IMG/VR virus record: IMGVR_UViG_3300043446_003513
Coordinates: 1-64,000 of that record
Source of the DNA: a virus
Length of the DNA: 64,000 bases
Reading direction: 5' to 3' (one strand)
Part shown: in pieces, positions 1-9,424 of the stretch
Layout of the letters: every line of letters begins with the position of its first letter
Numbering within the stretch: position 1 is the stretch's first letter
Program-made: the position numbers and the translations under genes
The notes under the pieces: generated by a model
What the model was told of the DNA's origin: nothing
Database searches by the model: none
The model's input: the letters and a program-made list of their open reading frames with translations, nothing else

Positions 1-829
1 TCTCTTCGACTGGTGCTAATGTTTCTGTGTTTTCTGACACTTCATTACCTCCTTCTGCGTTTGCCTGTTTTGCAATTATTTGTGTATCAGGCAACGTTAA
101 TCTTGATTTCTTAAACGAATCAAGAATTCTTTCTACTTCATTTGATTTGTTAACATCTGATTTTTCTACCCAACCGATTATTACTGCTGGTTTTCCAGAT
201 ACTGGAGACTCAAAAGTTTTTTCAGTAGATAGAAAAACAGAATTACTTTCTTCACAATAAAAAATGTTTTCAGTTACAACTTCAGCAGCCATACCTTTAA
301 ACATCATTTGTCCGCCAACTTTTTCAATTGAAAAAATATTGCAAAGCTCGTTTGCTGGAGAGTCAACAATTGAAAGTTCTACAAGCTCGTAATCTTTAAT
401 GAATCTAACTGTTTCGCCTGTTGCCTTGTTAACTTCATTCTCTGACTCTTTTATCTTACCGCCAATTGAAAAACCAGTAAGTGTGCCATCAAGCACTTTT
501 TCCCAAGTATCTTGTGCGCCCTTGGAAATGTAAGATGTTACATAAACGCCATTATAAAATTGCTTTGTCTTTTGATCATAGTATGTTTCTGGTTTAAAAG
601 AAACAACCTTGCCAACTGCAATTGGCTGATGCATCTCTCTAAGATTTCCTCTAAAGTTTTCAAATGCTTTGAGGCTTGCCTCTGCAGTAACAAGGTCTCC
701 AGTCTGATCTAAGTTGTCTAGAGTAGCGAAACCTGATACAGTTCGCTTTTCTTTGTTTACCTTAGTAAAAGGAACGGAGAGATGAAGATTTTCTCCGTTG
801 CTTGACCAGTGAGACTTTTCAATATTCAT
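1..829 (-). CDS. Prohead protease, XkdF/HK97-type (cut at window edge)
   Basis: Reading on the minus strand starts at ATG 829-827 and stays open to base 1, so the C-terminus lies outside the window. The start region contains TVSGFATLDNLDQTGD, a later NLREMHQ gives the His expected of this serine protease fold, and LTGFSIGGK followed by YELVELSIVDSPANE gives the Ser block. Such proteases cleave scaffold and capsid precursor during head maturation. The portal gene sits just upstream, the usual partner. The family assignment is from motifs; the exact nucleophile is inferred. Confidence 0.85.
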   Translation of the reverse strand, partial: MNIEKSHWSSNGENLHLSVPFTKVNKEKRTVSGFATLDNLDQTGDLVTAEASLKAFENFRGNLREMHQPIAVGKVVSFKPETYYDQKTKQFYNGVYVTSYISKGAQDTWEKVLDGTLTGFSIGGKIKESENEVNKATGETVRFIKDYELVELSIVDSPANELCNIFSIEKVGGQMMFKGMAAEVVTENIFYCEESNSVFLSTEKTFESPVSGKPAVIIGWVEKSDVNKSNEVERILDSFKKSRLTLPDTQIIAKQANAEGGNEVSENTETLAPVEE

Positions 830-837
830 ATGGTTAA

Positions 838-859
838 TTTTATCTATATGTAGATAAAA
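838..859. other. Perfect 9-bp inverted repeat between genes
   Basis: TTTTATCTA (838-846) and TAGATAAAA (851-859) form a hairpin with a 4-base loop. It lies between the oxygenase stop and the protease start on the minus strand. It lacks a clear T-run, so it may be a weak terminator or an mRNA processing/leader hairpin. Confidence 0.5.
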
Positions 860-893
860 AGGCAAATAGTAGTTGATTAGGACTTAGGATTAA

Positions 894-1532
894 TTAGGCC
901 TTATAGTCATTAAAATATTTTTCTTTCCATAGTTTTCCTATTTCAGAATTTAAAAAATCTTGTGAAGAGTGCACTGCTTTTTCCCTTAAAATACCCAATT
1001 CCTCACCAGATATTGTGTCATTAGGTTTATTTTTATCGTAAATTACAAAAGTTATAGTTCTTTTATTATTACCCTTTACTGGTAATGCTCCGTGGGGAAT
1101 ACCAGATGTATGTAATACTAAATCTCCTTTTTTAGGTTGAACCCATGTATTATTTGTTGGATAAAACAGGGCTCCGCCATCCATGTCAGAAAGGTAAATT
1201 ACTCCTGCCCATGCTTTTTTCATTGGAGTATCATCTGGAGCCTCGTCGTCTCTATGTACAGCAAACCATACTCCGTCTGGGACGTGCCAATGCAAAAACG
1301 ATTTTATTTCAAATTCTGTATTACAAAAAAAATTATTTACGGAATCTATAACCCGTTGATCCATTTTCCCGCCGAGTAGTTCTATTCCGTCTATTTCTCT
1401 TACATATTTATTTTCATCTTGTGATAAATTCCAAGATTCTTGAAAAACTTGATCGGAAATTTCTGGACTCAAAAACGATCTCCAAACATAGGCTTCGTCA
1501 TTTATTTTTTCAAGATTGCTTGTGTCAAACAT
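894..1532 (-). CDS. 2OG-Fe(II) oxygenase, prolyl-4-hydroxylase type
   Basis: 212 residues with the double-stranded beta-helix signature of 2-oxoglutarate/Fe(II) dioxygenases. The iron ligands are H93 and D95 (VHRDD) and H147 (IPHGALP); R158 in KRTITFV is the expected 2OG-binding residue. A glycine-rich DGGALFYP lies between them, matching GGE-hFP in the other copies. Family members hydroxylate protein or small-molecule carbons using O2 and 2OG. It sits between portal and protease genes, an unusual place for an enzyme, which suggests later insertion. Substrate unknown. Confidence 0.85.
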   Translation of the reverse strand: MFDTSNLEKINDEAYVWRSFLSPEISDQVFQESWNLSQDENKYVREIDGIELLGGKMDQRVIDSVNNFFCNTEFEIKSFLHWHVPDGVWFAVHRDDEAPDDTPMKKAWAGVIYLSDMDGGALFYPTNNTWVQPKKGDLVLHTSGIPHGALPVKGNNKRTITFVIYDKNKPNDTISGEELGILREKAVHSSQDFLNSEIGKLWKEKYFNDYKA

Positions 1533-1539
1533 TTTAACT

Positions 1540-3120
1540 TTAGTCTACTTGACTTCCGTCCCCTTTTGCATTTCTACCTTCTCCAGAAATATCTGGAGAA
1601 TTATTTTGTCTTTCCTGAGATCTTTGTCTGGTATTTCCAGCCTGAGCCCTTACCTCCGCTTGCTGTTGAGGTTTTAATTGTACAACTTCGTCTCCTCCAT
1701 CGAGGGGGATCATTCCCTTTCTAATTCTAACCTCATTTGGAGTAATTACTTGCATACGCAAATATCTTTCATCAATTTTTGACTGAGTATCTTCATCAGT
1801 AAGACTTAATTCATTAAATTTAATAACTAATGCGTCTGTCTTTTCTTCAATAATTTTATTTATTTTTTTCTCAAATTTCATTTGAGCTGGTCTGCAAACC
1901 TGTTCTTTAAATGTTTTATCGGCATCTCTAGCGACTGCTAAATTTACGCCTTCTGGGGTTCCAATTTTATTAATAGGGACTCTGTGTGCCAGTAGAATTT
2001 CATCCCTATTTGCTTTTCTATAAATATTAAATGAGGACTCTTGCGGATTTGCTTCCACTGGCTCCATTTTAAATTCAACCTTTGAGTCTGGAGTATCTGC
2101 TGGAAGTGGAATATATAGCGACCTGTGATTTTTACCCTTTAATCCAACCTGAAAAAACTCTAAAAGCTTACGCTCAGATTCAGGTGAAAGCTTTGCACCC
2201 TTAACTGTAATAATATATCTAGGAACAGCTTTATTCTCAAAATAGTCTAGATTATATTTGCCAGAAAGCTCGTTGCCAGCTAAAGCTATTTGTGCTGCAA
2301 TTACATCTGGGATTCCATAATAATTATTCATAGGGGTATACTTTTTAAAATGAATAATTTCATTTGGTCTATCTGTTCCGCCAGAAATTGGATTTTCTGT
2401 TTCTTGATCTCCAAAGTTTCTGAAGAATACAGCCTTGCCATAAAGCAACTGAATAAATCCATCACGTAAACGGCGAACCCTCATGGTCTTTGCTGGAATG
2501 TGTCCAATATATCCAATGTCACCACGAACTGTTCTTCCTATTTCAAGGAATCCGTTACCAGTTGCCTCATAGTCTGTAAAAACCTTAATTAATGTTTCTG
2601 TAAATGTATCTTCATCATTTGTTGAATCCAACCATTCTTGAAGATCTTGTCTGAGCTTCCCAAGCTTTCTTCTTGCTCTCTCTAATTGTTTTTCATCAGT
2701 GATCGCATCAATTGCGTCGTTTGTTTTTCTTGTTTCTAAAAATGAATATCCAAGTCCTACTGTATTAGCAACTTTGGCATTAATTGCTGCATAGTTATAT
2801 GTTGATACTTCATAAATCTTAGATAAATATTCCATATTGTATACTGGCTGAACAAGGTCGAACATTGCATAACCAGTAACAGCCTGTTGTAGTAAATTCT
2901 GCTGTGTTCCAGTTCCATCAATTCCAGTAAATGCTTTTGAAAACTCTCTACCAATTTTACGTCTAAATGCTGGACTTAAATTCTTTAATTTTTTAATTCC
3001 ATCTAAATCAATATTAAATGGGTCATCATGCTCTTCTTGTTTTTTAATGTGGAAAAAATCGCTAGAATTTAAAACAGAAACATCGTCGTTTTTTTCAAAC
3101 TCTTCTTCTATAAATTCCAT
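1540..3120 (-). CDS. Portal protein, PBSX-like
   Basis: 526 residues, typical portal length. The N-terminal half contains VQPVYNMEYLSKIYEVSTY and a stretch of paired small residues; the middle has HIPAKTMRVRR and the region around GIPDVIAAQIAL; the end carries VPINKIGTPEGVNLAVARDA, a familiar pattern in PBSX-type portals. The portal forms the dodecameric DNA channel at the capsid vertex. The start ATG overlaps the upstream stop (TAATG at 3122-3118), showing translational coupling. The tail after residue 480 is Gln/Arg-rich and probably disordered. Confidence 0.88.
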   Translation of the reverse strand: MEFIEEEFEKNDDVSVLNSSDFFHIKKQEEHDDPFNIDLDGIKKLKNLSPAFRRKIGREFSKAFTGIDGTGTQQNLLQQAVTGYAMFDLVQPVYNMEYLSKIYEVSTYNYAAINAKVANTVGLGYSFLETRKTNDAIDAITDEKQLERARRKLGKLRQDLQEWLDSTNDEDTFTETLIKVFTDYEATGNGFLEIGRTVRGDIGYIGHIPAKTMRVRRLRDGFIQLLYGKAVFFRNFGDQETENPISGGTDRPNEIIHFKKYTPMNNYYGIPDVIAAQIALAGNELSGKYNLDYFENKAVPRYIITVKGAKLSPESERKLLEFFQVGLKGKNHRSLYIPLPADTPDSKVEFKMEPVEANPQESSFNIYRKANRDEILLAHRVPINKIGTPEGVNLAVARDADKTFKEQVCRPAQMKFEKKINKIIEEKTDALVIKFNELSLTDEDTQSKIDERYLRMQVITPNEVRIRKGMIPLDGGDEVVQLKPQQQAEVRAQAGNTRQRSQERQNNSPDISGEGRNAKGDGSQVD

Positions 3121-3449
3121 TATCTTTTCCTCATTTCATCTTTATAATTTCCAATATCTAGTGGGTCTGGAACTAAACCCCACTCAAGTCTTTTTTGCTG
3201 TAGTTCAAATTCCTCGTCGTCAATCTTTCTTCTTCCAGAAAGAAATTTAGGTTGACCCTCATTAATTCCATAGGACCTAACTTCTCTGGCTAAAGCATCA
3301 ATTCTAGACCTATTCCCCTTTTTGGAAGTTATCGATAAAAAGTTACCCTCATCATCGCCAATCCATCTTCCGTCTGGCATTTCCCAAACGTATATACCAA
3401 GGGGTGACTCGTCCTCTATTACCCTTGACCCAATTTTATTAATGTCCAT
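3120..3449 (-). CDS. Small conserved protein upstream of portal, unknown
   Basis: 109 residues, charged, no membrane segment. It contains GIYVWEMPDGRWIGDDEGNFL, a compact beta-hairpin-like block, and a basic C-terminus. It is translationally coupled to the portal gene. A TAGAAT box lies 9 bases before the start (3459-3464). Its place suggests a head-assembly role, but I do not recognise the family with certainty. Confidence 0.7.
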   Translation of the reverse strand: MDINKIGSRVIEDESPLGIYVWEMPDGRWIGDDEGNFLSITSKKGNRSRIDALAREVRSYGINEGQPKFLSGRRKIDDEEFELQQKRLEWGLVPDPLDIGNYKDEMRKR

Positions 3450-3512
3450 AGGATATATATTCTACCATTCTTTTGAGATAAAGTCCAGATTTTGTACCGA
3501 TCGGTGACAAAA

Positions 3513-5342
3513 TTAAGAACTTTGTACTACTAACCAGTCAACATTATCTATTTTGATCTTTTTTTCATCAATTGTTATAACTGGATCAACTAGTATTACC
3601 GAAGGGCTACCTGTCCATAATTTATAATTTGTCTGTATTTCAGAACCGTCTAGGCTATCTTCGTATAGGATAATATTGTTATAAAGATTTTCTGGCCCTG
3701 AATGCAAAGTATTTGGGTTACAGTTTATATAACAGTCTGCGCCAAATTTGGAGTCTAGAACTAGGACCACATGGTGCATTTGTCCTTCGCTAAATACATT
3801 TGAAATATTTGTCTCTGCAGCTTTTTCTATGCCATTTACATAAATCTTTGAAATTCCAGTTTTTGAAATTGTGCCGTCTGTATCCCATGAATATATTGAT
3901 GTTGGTCCAAACGGATAGCCCGCATAAACCAGGGTGCATTTATTTAAAGATATTGGAGTAAAAAACATTTCAATTGTTTGATACTTTAAACTTATATCTA
4001 TTGTTGATAGAATAAAGCCATCTATACATCTTACCCCATTATTATTGTGCCTTGAAAGAGTTGGATAGTTTAATGTTCCATAACTAATATCTGCTGTTGA
4101 AGATATTGATCCACCTGTAAAATATATTTTTCCTCCGCCATTATCAGAGTATAACTCTTTATTTTTATAAAAGACAATAGAAAGAAATGAAAACTCTGGA
4201 CTATATACCTCTCCATATTTTAATGAACTCATTGTTATTTTAATATAAAGAAATCCAGTTGTTGAGTATGATCCTCTTCTATATTGAGGTATTACTCCGC
4301 CATTATCACATATTTCATATGTTTGTCCATCATCACTTGTTTCTACTTTAATATTAGAATCTCCACGCCATTCTATTTTTGAAGTAGTTCCAATTCCTTC
4401 TGGAACAATAACAAAATCTTCTAAAACAATATCATACCCTTCGGTTAAAGTGTCATAAAATTTTAAACTTTTATTAGATAAGTCATAATAAATATAATTT
4501 GAATTATCACTGTTTATAAATGATTGCAAGGGCTTGTCTGCTGGATAGGTATAAATAAAACTTTCGTACAACTTTCCAGCATTTAAATCAAAAACTTTTC
4601 CGTTATTTTTTTTAGCAACTTGATTTAAATTAATTTGAGTATTGCCATCTATGTAATGAGATAAAATAGTTTGGTTTGTTAATGAGTATCTATAAAGAGC
4701 TACTGCATTAACTATGCATTTTACATCTGGATTAATCTCTAAAGATACTGCTGGATAATCTGATATTGGGGTTCCATAAAATTTAAAATCGTTTGGAAGG
4801 CTTGTTGTTTGTGTAAGCATTCCGTCTACATATAAAGATATACTGTCAACATTATAAACAGCAACAACATGAATTGCTTTTTTTGAATAATTTAAATAAC
4901 TTTTAGTTTCATAATAAGAATAATTATTTGATGAGTAAACCCCAAAAGCTAGGTGCCCTCTATTAACATAAATTACAAATCTGGGATCTACATAAGAATC
5001 TCGAATTATTAAACATTGATCTAACGAAGAAACCTCATTTAATGAAACCCAGAATTCTAAAGAAAATGGATTGTCTGACGTGCTGTATGTTCCAAAAAAT
5101 CCTTCGCTTTCTTTACCCGTGTAATCATTTAGTGGGCTTAATGTAACATAATTAGTTGGAGGATTAATCAATTTTCCTTCTCCGCTAATTGGTACCAAAG
5201 GGGGTAGATTATGAATAAACGATCCTTCATATGTGCCGTGGTTTCCTGCTCCAGAAATATCATATGCTACAGATCCAGAAGTTTCATTTAGAGGCCAAAA
5301 CCCGACTGGGTAGTCTCTCATTACCTTAAGTTGATAAGACAT
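3513..5342 (-). CDS. Appendage protein with two LamG/concanavalin-like domains
   Basis: 609 residues. Residues about 80-230 contain SLEFWVSLNE, VAVYNVDSISLYVDGML and similar lines typical of a LamG jelly-roll; a second copy around residues 450-590 has IEMFFTPISLNKC, KIYVNGIEKA and GQMHHVVLVLDS. Such domains bind sugars and occur in tail fibres. The N-terminus (DYPVGFWPLNETSGSVAYD) is a common opening of these phage LamG proteins. Its promoter lies inside the end of the upstream oxygenase gene. Confidence 0.75.
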   Translation of the reverse strand: MSYQLKVMRDYPVGFWPLNETSGSVAYDISGAGNHGTYEGSFIHNLPPLVPISGEGKLINPPTNYVTLSPLNDYTGKESEGFFGTYSTSDNPFSLEFWVSLNEVSSLDQCLIIRDSYVDPRFVIYVNRGHLAFGVYSSNNYSYYETKSYLNYSKKAIHVVAVYNVDSISLYVDGMLTQTTSLPNDFKFYGTPISDYPAVSLEINPDVKCIVNAVALYRYSLTNQTILSHYIDGNTQINLNQVAKKNNGKVFDLNAGKLYESFIYTYPADKPLQSFINSDNSNYIYYDLSNKSLKFYDTLTEGYDIVLEDFVIVPEGIGTTSKIEWRGDSNIKVETSDDGQTYEICDNGGVIPQYRRGSYSTTGFLYIKITMSSLKYGEVYSPEFSFLSIVFYKNKELYSDNGGGKIYFTGGSISSTADISYGTLNYPTLSRHNNNGVRCIDGFILSTIDISLKYQTIEMFFTPISLNKCTLVYAGYPFGPTSIYSWDTDGTISKTGISKIYVNGIEKAAETNISNVFSEGQMHHVVLVLDSKFGADCYINCNPNTLHSGPENLYNNIILYEDSLDGSEIQTNYKLWTGSPSVILVDPVITIDEKKIKIDNVDWLVVQSS

Positions 5343-5350
5343 AATACTTT

Positions 5351-5379
5351 ATTATAGCACTATCCTTGTACAGTTCCAA
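5351..5379 (-). promoter_or_regulatory. Promoter for the LamG appendage gene
   Basis: On the minus strand TTGGAA, a 17-base spacer and TATAAT, followed by the start ATG after 8 bases. Transcription would begin at or one base before the start codon, so the mRNA would be nearly leaderless. Confidence 0.6.
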
Positions 5380-5908
5380 TTAAATACCTTGTTCCGTGTG
5401 TTATTGGAAGCACTAAATGGTCATATGCATAACAAGCTGGGAAAATGACTATTTGATCTTTTGCTGGTTTTATTTCAATATCAAATCTTGGAAACTGTAT
5501 TTCCCCACCCTCGTAATCATCATTAGGATAGTATAAGGTAGAAGACCTATATGGCTTTTCATCATCTTGATCATCAAAATGCCTAAACATGTGATTATTA
5601 TTTGAATATTTTGCTATCCAAACATAATGTCTTTTAAAGTTTATTATTTTTCTTGGAGTATGAAAATCTAAAAAATAATCTGATTCAATTTTTGAAAATT
5701 TTTTATCAAAATATTCAAAAATTTCTCTATAGCCCTCTTCTCCATCTGGATAAAATGTCATGTGAGAAGGTTCGTTTTCTTGTTCAATCCAATTTATTTT
5801 ACCCTGTTCAACATAATCTAAAATAAACCTCAGTCCATCTTTAAGTTCTGGAGCTATGGCAGAATATATTCCTGGAGCTAAAATTTCAAATTGTTTAAAT
5901 TTTTTCAT
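5360..5908 (-). CDS. 2OG-Fe(II) oxygenase, prolyl-4-hydroxylase type
   Basis: 182 residues. Ligands H110 and D112 (RHFDD), H164 (YDHLVLPI) and R174 (HGTRYLIG) are all present. The central NDDYEGGEIQFP is nearly identical in most copies of this family in the window. It is the last gene of the seven-oxygenase block. No good Shine-Dalgarno (SD) sequence is visible, so translation may depend on the upstream gene 6 bases away. Confidence 0.88.
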   Translation of the reverse strand: MKKFKQFEILAPGIYSAIAPELKDGLRFILDYVEQGKINWIEQENEPSHMTFYPDGEEGYREIFEYFDKKFSKIESDYFLDFHTPRKIINFKRHYVWIAKYSNNNHMFRHFDDQDDEKPYRSSTLYYPNDDYEGGEIQFPRFDIEIKPAKDQIVIFPACYAYDHLVLPITHGTRYLIGTVQG

Positions 5909-5914
5909 ATAGTT

Positions 5915-6505
5915 TTATTCTTTAAATCTAAGATGCAAAACAAGGCAGGATCTTTCTCCTGAAATCAAATCATTAACAGAATGTAGTGTGTGTCCATCAA
6001 AACATACAATGCTACCAGTGCTTGGCTTATAAAACTTTTTATTTTCTTTTACATCTTGATCTACATTATAAAATATAATTTCTCCACCTTCAAAGTTGTC
6101 ATTTAGATAAAGAACTGCTGTATATATTTTCCCACCCTCTCCATACTGATCACAGTGTGGCTCCATGCCTTTAAAAACTTTTTCTTTTGAATTAAGGCAT
6201 TTATAATGCATGGTCTCATATATAATTTCTGAATCTTTAAAATTAAATACATGACACATGTTTTTGCCTATTAAATTAAAAATGTCATATATTAATGAAT
6301 TTTGTAATTCTTTTTTTTCTAAAAAATCAAGCAAGTAAAAAATATCTTCGGTGTAACCCATGCAAATCGAGTTTTCGCCATCCTCTTTGTTAACAAAAAT
6401 TAAACACTGGCCATTGTGATCAATTAAACCTGATTCTTTCATGTAAGAGTCTATATAATTACACATTTCCTTATTAATAAAATTTTCAATTATTTTGGGT
6501 TTCAT
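5915..6505 (-). CDS. 2OG-Fe(II) oxygenase, prolyl-4-hydroxylase type
   Basis: 196 residues. H117 and D119 (PHCDQ), H175 (TLHSVNDL) and R185 (SGERSCLVL) fit the facial triad and 2OG arginine. The FEGGEIIFYNVD variant and the GER ending group it with the copies at 31113-31676 and 48032-48709 rather than with its neighbours, so the block mixes at least two lineages. A strong SD (AGGAGGG) precedes the ATG. Confidence 0.88.
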   Translation of the reverse strand: MKPKIIENFINKEMCNYIDSYMKESGLIDHNGQCLIFVNKEDGENSICMGYTEDIFYLLDFLEKKELQNSLIYDIFNLIGKNMCHVFNFKDSEIIYETMHYKCLNSKEKVFKGMEPHCDQYGEGGKIYTAVLYLNDNFEGGEIIFYNVDQDVKENKKFYKPSTGSIVCFDGHTLHSVNDLISGERSCLVLHLRFKE

Positions 6506-6562
6506 TAAACCCTCCTTTATTAAATAAATTTAACTATTTAAATTATATCACAAATTTATATT

Positions 6563-7186
6563 TTAAATAATCCAATGAGCGTTATAGATATATTTATTCC
6601 CCGATGTTATAGGAAGCGCCTGATGGATATATGGCTCTTGAGATGGAAACATTACTAAACTACCAGCTTTTGGTTTTAATTTAACATCGTGATTTGGAAA
6701 AACTAATTCTCCACCCTCATAGTCATCGTTTATGTATGTAACCAATGAAAATCTTAAAAATGAATCGCCATCTTGACCGTCATAATGCGGACCCATTCCC
6801 TGGCCAGTATAATATTTTTTTAAAGTAATATGAGAAAGATCTAAATTAATTTCATTTTTATCTGTTCCAGTAACTTCACAGTATCTTGCTGCACACATCT
6901 CTGGAGCCATATATATACTGTTTAAAATATAAAGAGTATTTTTATCTAGAAGATCATCACCTGTAGATAAAGAAAGCCTATCTTTTACAAGATTTTTTCT
7001 ATCTCCGTAGTGATAAGATTTATCATTACTTGCATACCAAGGTTCCCATTTTGGAATTCTAATATAAGTTTTTGGAATTTCATCTAGCTTATTTAAAAGA
7101 TCCAAGAACTCTTTTTCATAACTAATTACATTTTCAAAATAAAAAATACCTTTATTTTCAAACTTCAGGTCAAACATACTATACAT
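6563..7186 (-). CDS. 2OG-Fe(II) oxygenase, prolyl-4-hydroxylase type
   Basis: 207 residues. H134 and D136 (GPHYDG) and H188 (YIHQALPI) are present. The usual 2OG arginine is replaced by lysine K198 (SGNKYIYN), a substitution known in part of the family. NDDYEGGELVFP is intact. The start overlaps the end of the upstream oxygenase by 8 bases; M4 (7177) is an alternative start. Confidence 0.85.
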   Translation of the reverse strand: MYSMFDLKFENKGIFYFENVISYEKEFLDLLNKLDEIPKTYIRIPKWEPWYASNDKSYHYGDRKNLVKDRLSLSTGDDLLDKNTLYILNSIYMAPEMCAARYCEVTGTDKNEINLDLSHITLKKYYTGQGMGPHYDGQDGDSFLRFSLVTYINDDYEGGELVFPNHDVKLKPKAGSLVMFPSQEPYIHQALPITSGNKYIYNAHWII

Positions 7187-7919
7187 CTATGTTTCCTTCT
7201 TTCGCAAGTTCGGCTGGATACTCTCCACCTTTTGGAGAAAGCCTTTTACCAGAAAGCCTTATCTTTTCCCATTCTGCTTGTTCTACTTTTTGTTTTGCCC
7301 TTGTTTCAGCAATCTCTTCAGCCCAAGCATCTCTGGTCTCCTGACTATAAGCTTCTTCTGGACGATCATCCCAAAAAGATCCTATCGTATACCTGTCTCC
7401 CTTTTTAACAACAGATACTTCATGCATATTGTGTCCTCCGCCAGCAAATATCACAAATAATCCTGGCTTTGGTTTAATAGATATTGGGTCATCTTTAAAG
7501 TTTAATTCCCCTCCTTCAAAATCATCATTTAAATAAATAAATCCAGCATATCTGCTTCTTTCAAAAGCACTCGGTTTTCCGTCATAACTATTATCTGAAT
7601 GAAATCCTGCAAAAGCTCCTGGTATCCATTTTTGAGTATGGAAACTAATTTTATGTGCTTCTCCACCTATTAAACTTTCTGCTGCAGACTTAACTCTTTT
7701 TTCAAGTTCTTCAAAAAAATTGCCTGGCAAATTAAATAATGCTAAATCAGGATCGTTTGGATAAGGATAACCAGAAGAATAAGATTCATAAAAGGATATC
7801 GGATGCCAACTAAATTCATTTTTTTGAACTTTGTATTCTAAAACCTTAATTATAGAGTCACATTCTTCTTTAGTTAAAAAATTATCATAGCATATGATAT
7901 CCGCTTTGAGCTTGTTCAT
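7179..7919 (-). CDS. 2OG-Fe(II) oxygenase with C-terminal extension
   Basis: 246 residues. H107 and D109 (GFHSDN), H166 (NMHEVSV) and R176 (GDRYTIG) are present. After the core, residues 185-246 form a charged helix rich in Glu, Arg and Lys that the sister copies lack. NDDFEGGELNF marks the family. It overlaps the upstream oxygenase by 35 bases; the SD AAAGGATAACGC supports the ATG at 7919. Confidence 0.87.
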   Translation of the reverse strand: MNKLKADIICYDNFLTKEECDSIIKVLEYKVQKNEFSWHPISFYESYSSGYPYPNDPDLALFNLPGNFFEELEKRVKSAAESLIGGEAHKISFHTQKWIPGAFAGFHSDNSYDGKPSAFERSRYAGFIYLNDDFEGGELNFKDDPISIKPKPGLFVIFAGGGHNMHEVSVVKKGDRYTIGSFWDDRPEEAYSQETRDAWAEEIAETRAKQKVEQAEWEKIRLSGKRLSPKGGEYPAELAKEGNIDV

Positions 7920-8718
7920 GCGTTATCCTTTCTCCATTATGTAGGTAAACCATATTTTTTGGATCTTCTTGATCAATTCTTTCTTCTTCCATTCTTGCCC
8001 ATCTATATGCGCCAAACCTTCTCTGATTGTCTAGCCATTCATCTGAACCTGCATATGGAACCATAACAAAATTTCTAACAAAAAACTTGTATCCGTTTTC
8101 AATTAATTTAACTCCATGATAATACGGTTCTCCAGAAGGAAATATTACAATATCTCCAGCTTTTGGTTTATGGTTTATTAACTTATTATCAACAAAAAAT
8201 TCTATGTCTCCGCCATCATAATCATCATTAATATACATTGTACAGGTAATAAAAAATTTTGGACCAGGCATATCTTTTTGAGAAACAATATAATCTGTAT
8301 GATATTGCATTGTCATTTTATTTTCCATTTTATCTACATTTGGATTATATTTTGAAAAAGAAGAACCACTAAAATATGCATCTTTTGGTAAATCAACATC
8401 ATATTTTTTAACATAATGAGATAAAGATTTTATGTAGGCATCGCTGACAGCTTGTGCAAAATATTTTTCCTCATCATATATCTCACCATATTCTGCTGGA
8501 TCAGAACTTTCTTTATGTTGCGAATACGTTCCAAAAATAGACCATTGATCCCATGTCTTTAAAAAATATTTTCCTTCCGATGAAGCTTCAGATTTTTTCA
8601 TAATTTGATAAAGATTGTCTATGTCTGGAAGAATATTTCTAAAAACAAGAACCCTAGGATATAGTTCTATAACTTCATATTCTGGATTTTCTAAATTAAC
8701 ATCTACTAAATTAATCAT
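7885..8718 (-). CDS. 2OG-Fe(II) oxygenase, long form
   Basis: 277 residues from ATG 8718, chosen because GGGAGAAAG lies before it and it forms an ATGA overlap with the upstream stop; a longer TTG start at 8754 is less likely. H140 and D142 (YHTDY) and H201 (YYHGVKL) are ligands; K211 or R215 (KFFVRNF) may bind 2OG. It resembles the copy at 27980-29017 in size and in having a longer N-terminal domain (about 110 residues). Confidence 0.87.
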   Translation of the reverse strand: MINLVDVNLENPEYEVIELYPRVLVFRNILPDIDNLYQIMKKSEASSEGKYFLKTWDQWSIFGTYSQHKESSDPAEYGEIYDEEKYFAQAVSDAYIKSLSHYVKKYDVDLPKDAYFSGSSFSKYNPNVDKMENKMTMQYHTDYIVSQKDMPGPKFFITCTMYINDDYDGGDIEFFVDNKLINHKPKAGDIVIFPSGEPYYHGVKLIENGYKFFVRNFVMVPYAGSDEWLDNQRRFGAYRWARMEEERIDQEDPKNMVYLHNGERITHEQAQSGYHML

Positions 8719-9395
8719 GGCTGTCTTTCTCCCGTATGCCTTAATATCGTCCAAAAAAATGGAGATGTAAATCTATTTCCTGACTTTATTGGCCTTACCC
8801 CGTGAACATAATTTTTATCACCAGGGAAAAAATATGCTGCGCCAGCTTTAGGCTTAAACTCTATTCCATGTTGAGGAAAATATAATTCTCCTCCTTCGTA
8901 GTCATCATTAAAATAAAATAAACCAGCTATATCATAATGAGGAAAACTATTTGGCCTACCTCTTTCTTCGCCAATATGAAACTCTTTGTCCGCATGTGGC
9001 TCTTGTCTTGCTCCAATTGGCCACCGAACAATTGCTGGTCCAGTTTCAATAGCATCGACCTCAAAAAATTCATCTACTTTTGGTTTTAATCTTTTTATCA
9101 TATCATAAATTAAATCTAATATAGTTGGGTCAGATTTAACTAATGAAAGGTAAGTACAAACTCTATCTTTCCAAATATTTGCTTGATATAAAACTAAACC
9201 ATCTTCGTCTATATCGTCTTCAGTTGTATCCCAAATTTTATTATTTAAGGCAAAGTCCGTCAGCTTTTTTCTTTCCTCTTCCGTAAGAAAGTTTTCTATT
9301 TCTACTATATTATTTGAAGAATTTCCAAAAAACCCAGATGGCGTTATTGATTTAGGTCTTTTATCAGTTACATCTTCACCATTAATAATCATCAT
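8715..9395 (-). CDS. 2OG-Fe(II) oxygenase, prolyl-4-hydroxylase type
   Basis: 226 residues. H134 and D136 (EPHADK), H198 (YVHGVRPI) and R208 (GNRFTSPFF) are present with NDDYEGGELYFP between. SD AGGAGATAAT precedes the ATG pair at 9395. The next gene starts within its stop codon, so the block is read as one operon. Confidence 0.88.
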   Translation of the reverse strand: MMIINGEDVTDKRPKSITPSGFFGNSSNNIVEIENFLTEEERKKLTDFALNNKIWDTTEDDIDEDGLVLYQANIWKDRVCTYLSLVKSDPTILDLIYDMIKRLKPKVDEFFEVDAIETGPAIVRWPIGARQEPHADKEFHIGEERGRPNSFPHYDIAGLFYFNDDYEGGELYFPQHGIEFKPKAGAAYFFPGDKNYVHGVRPIKSGNRFTSPFFWTILRHTGERQP

Positions 9396-9424
9396 ATTAT
9401 CTCCTCACATAATAATAGCATATC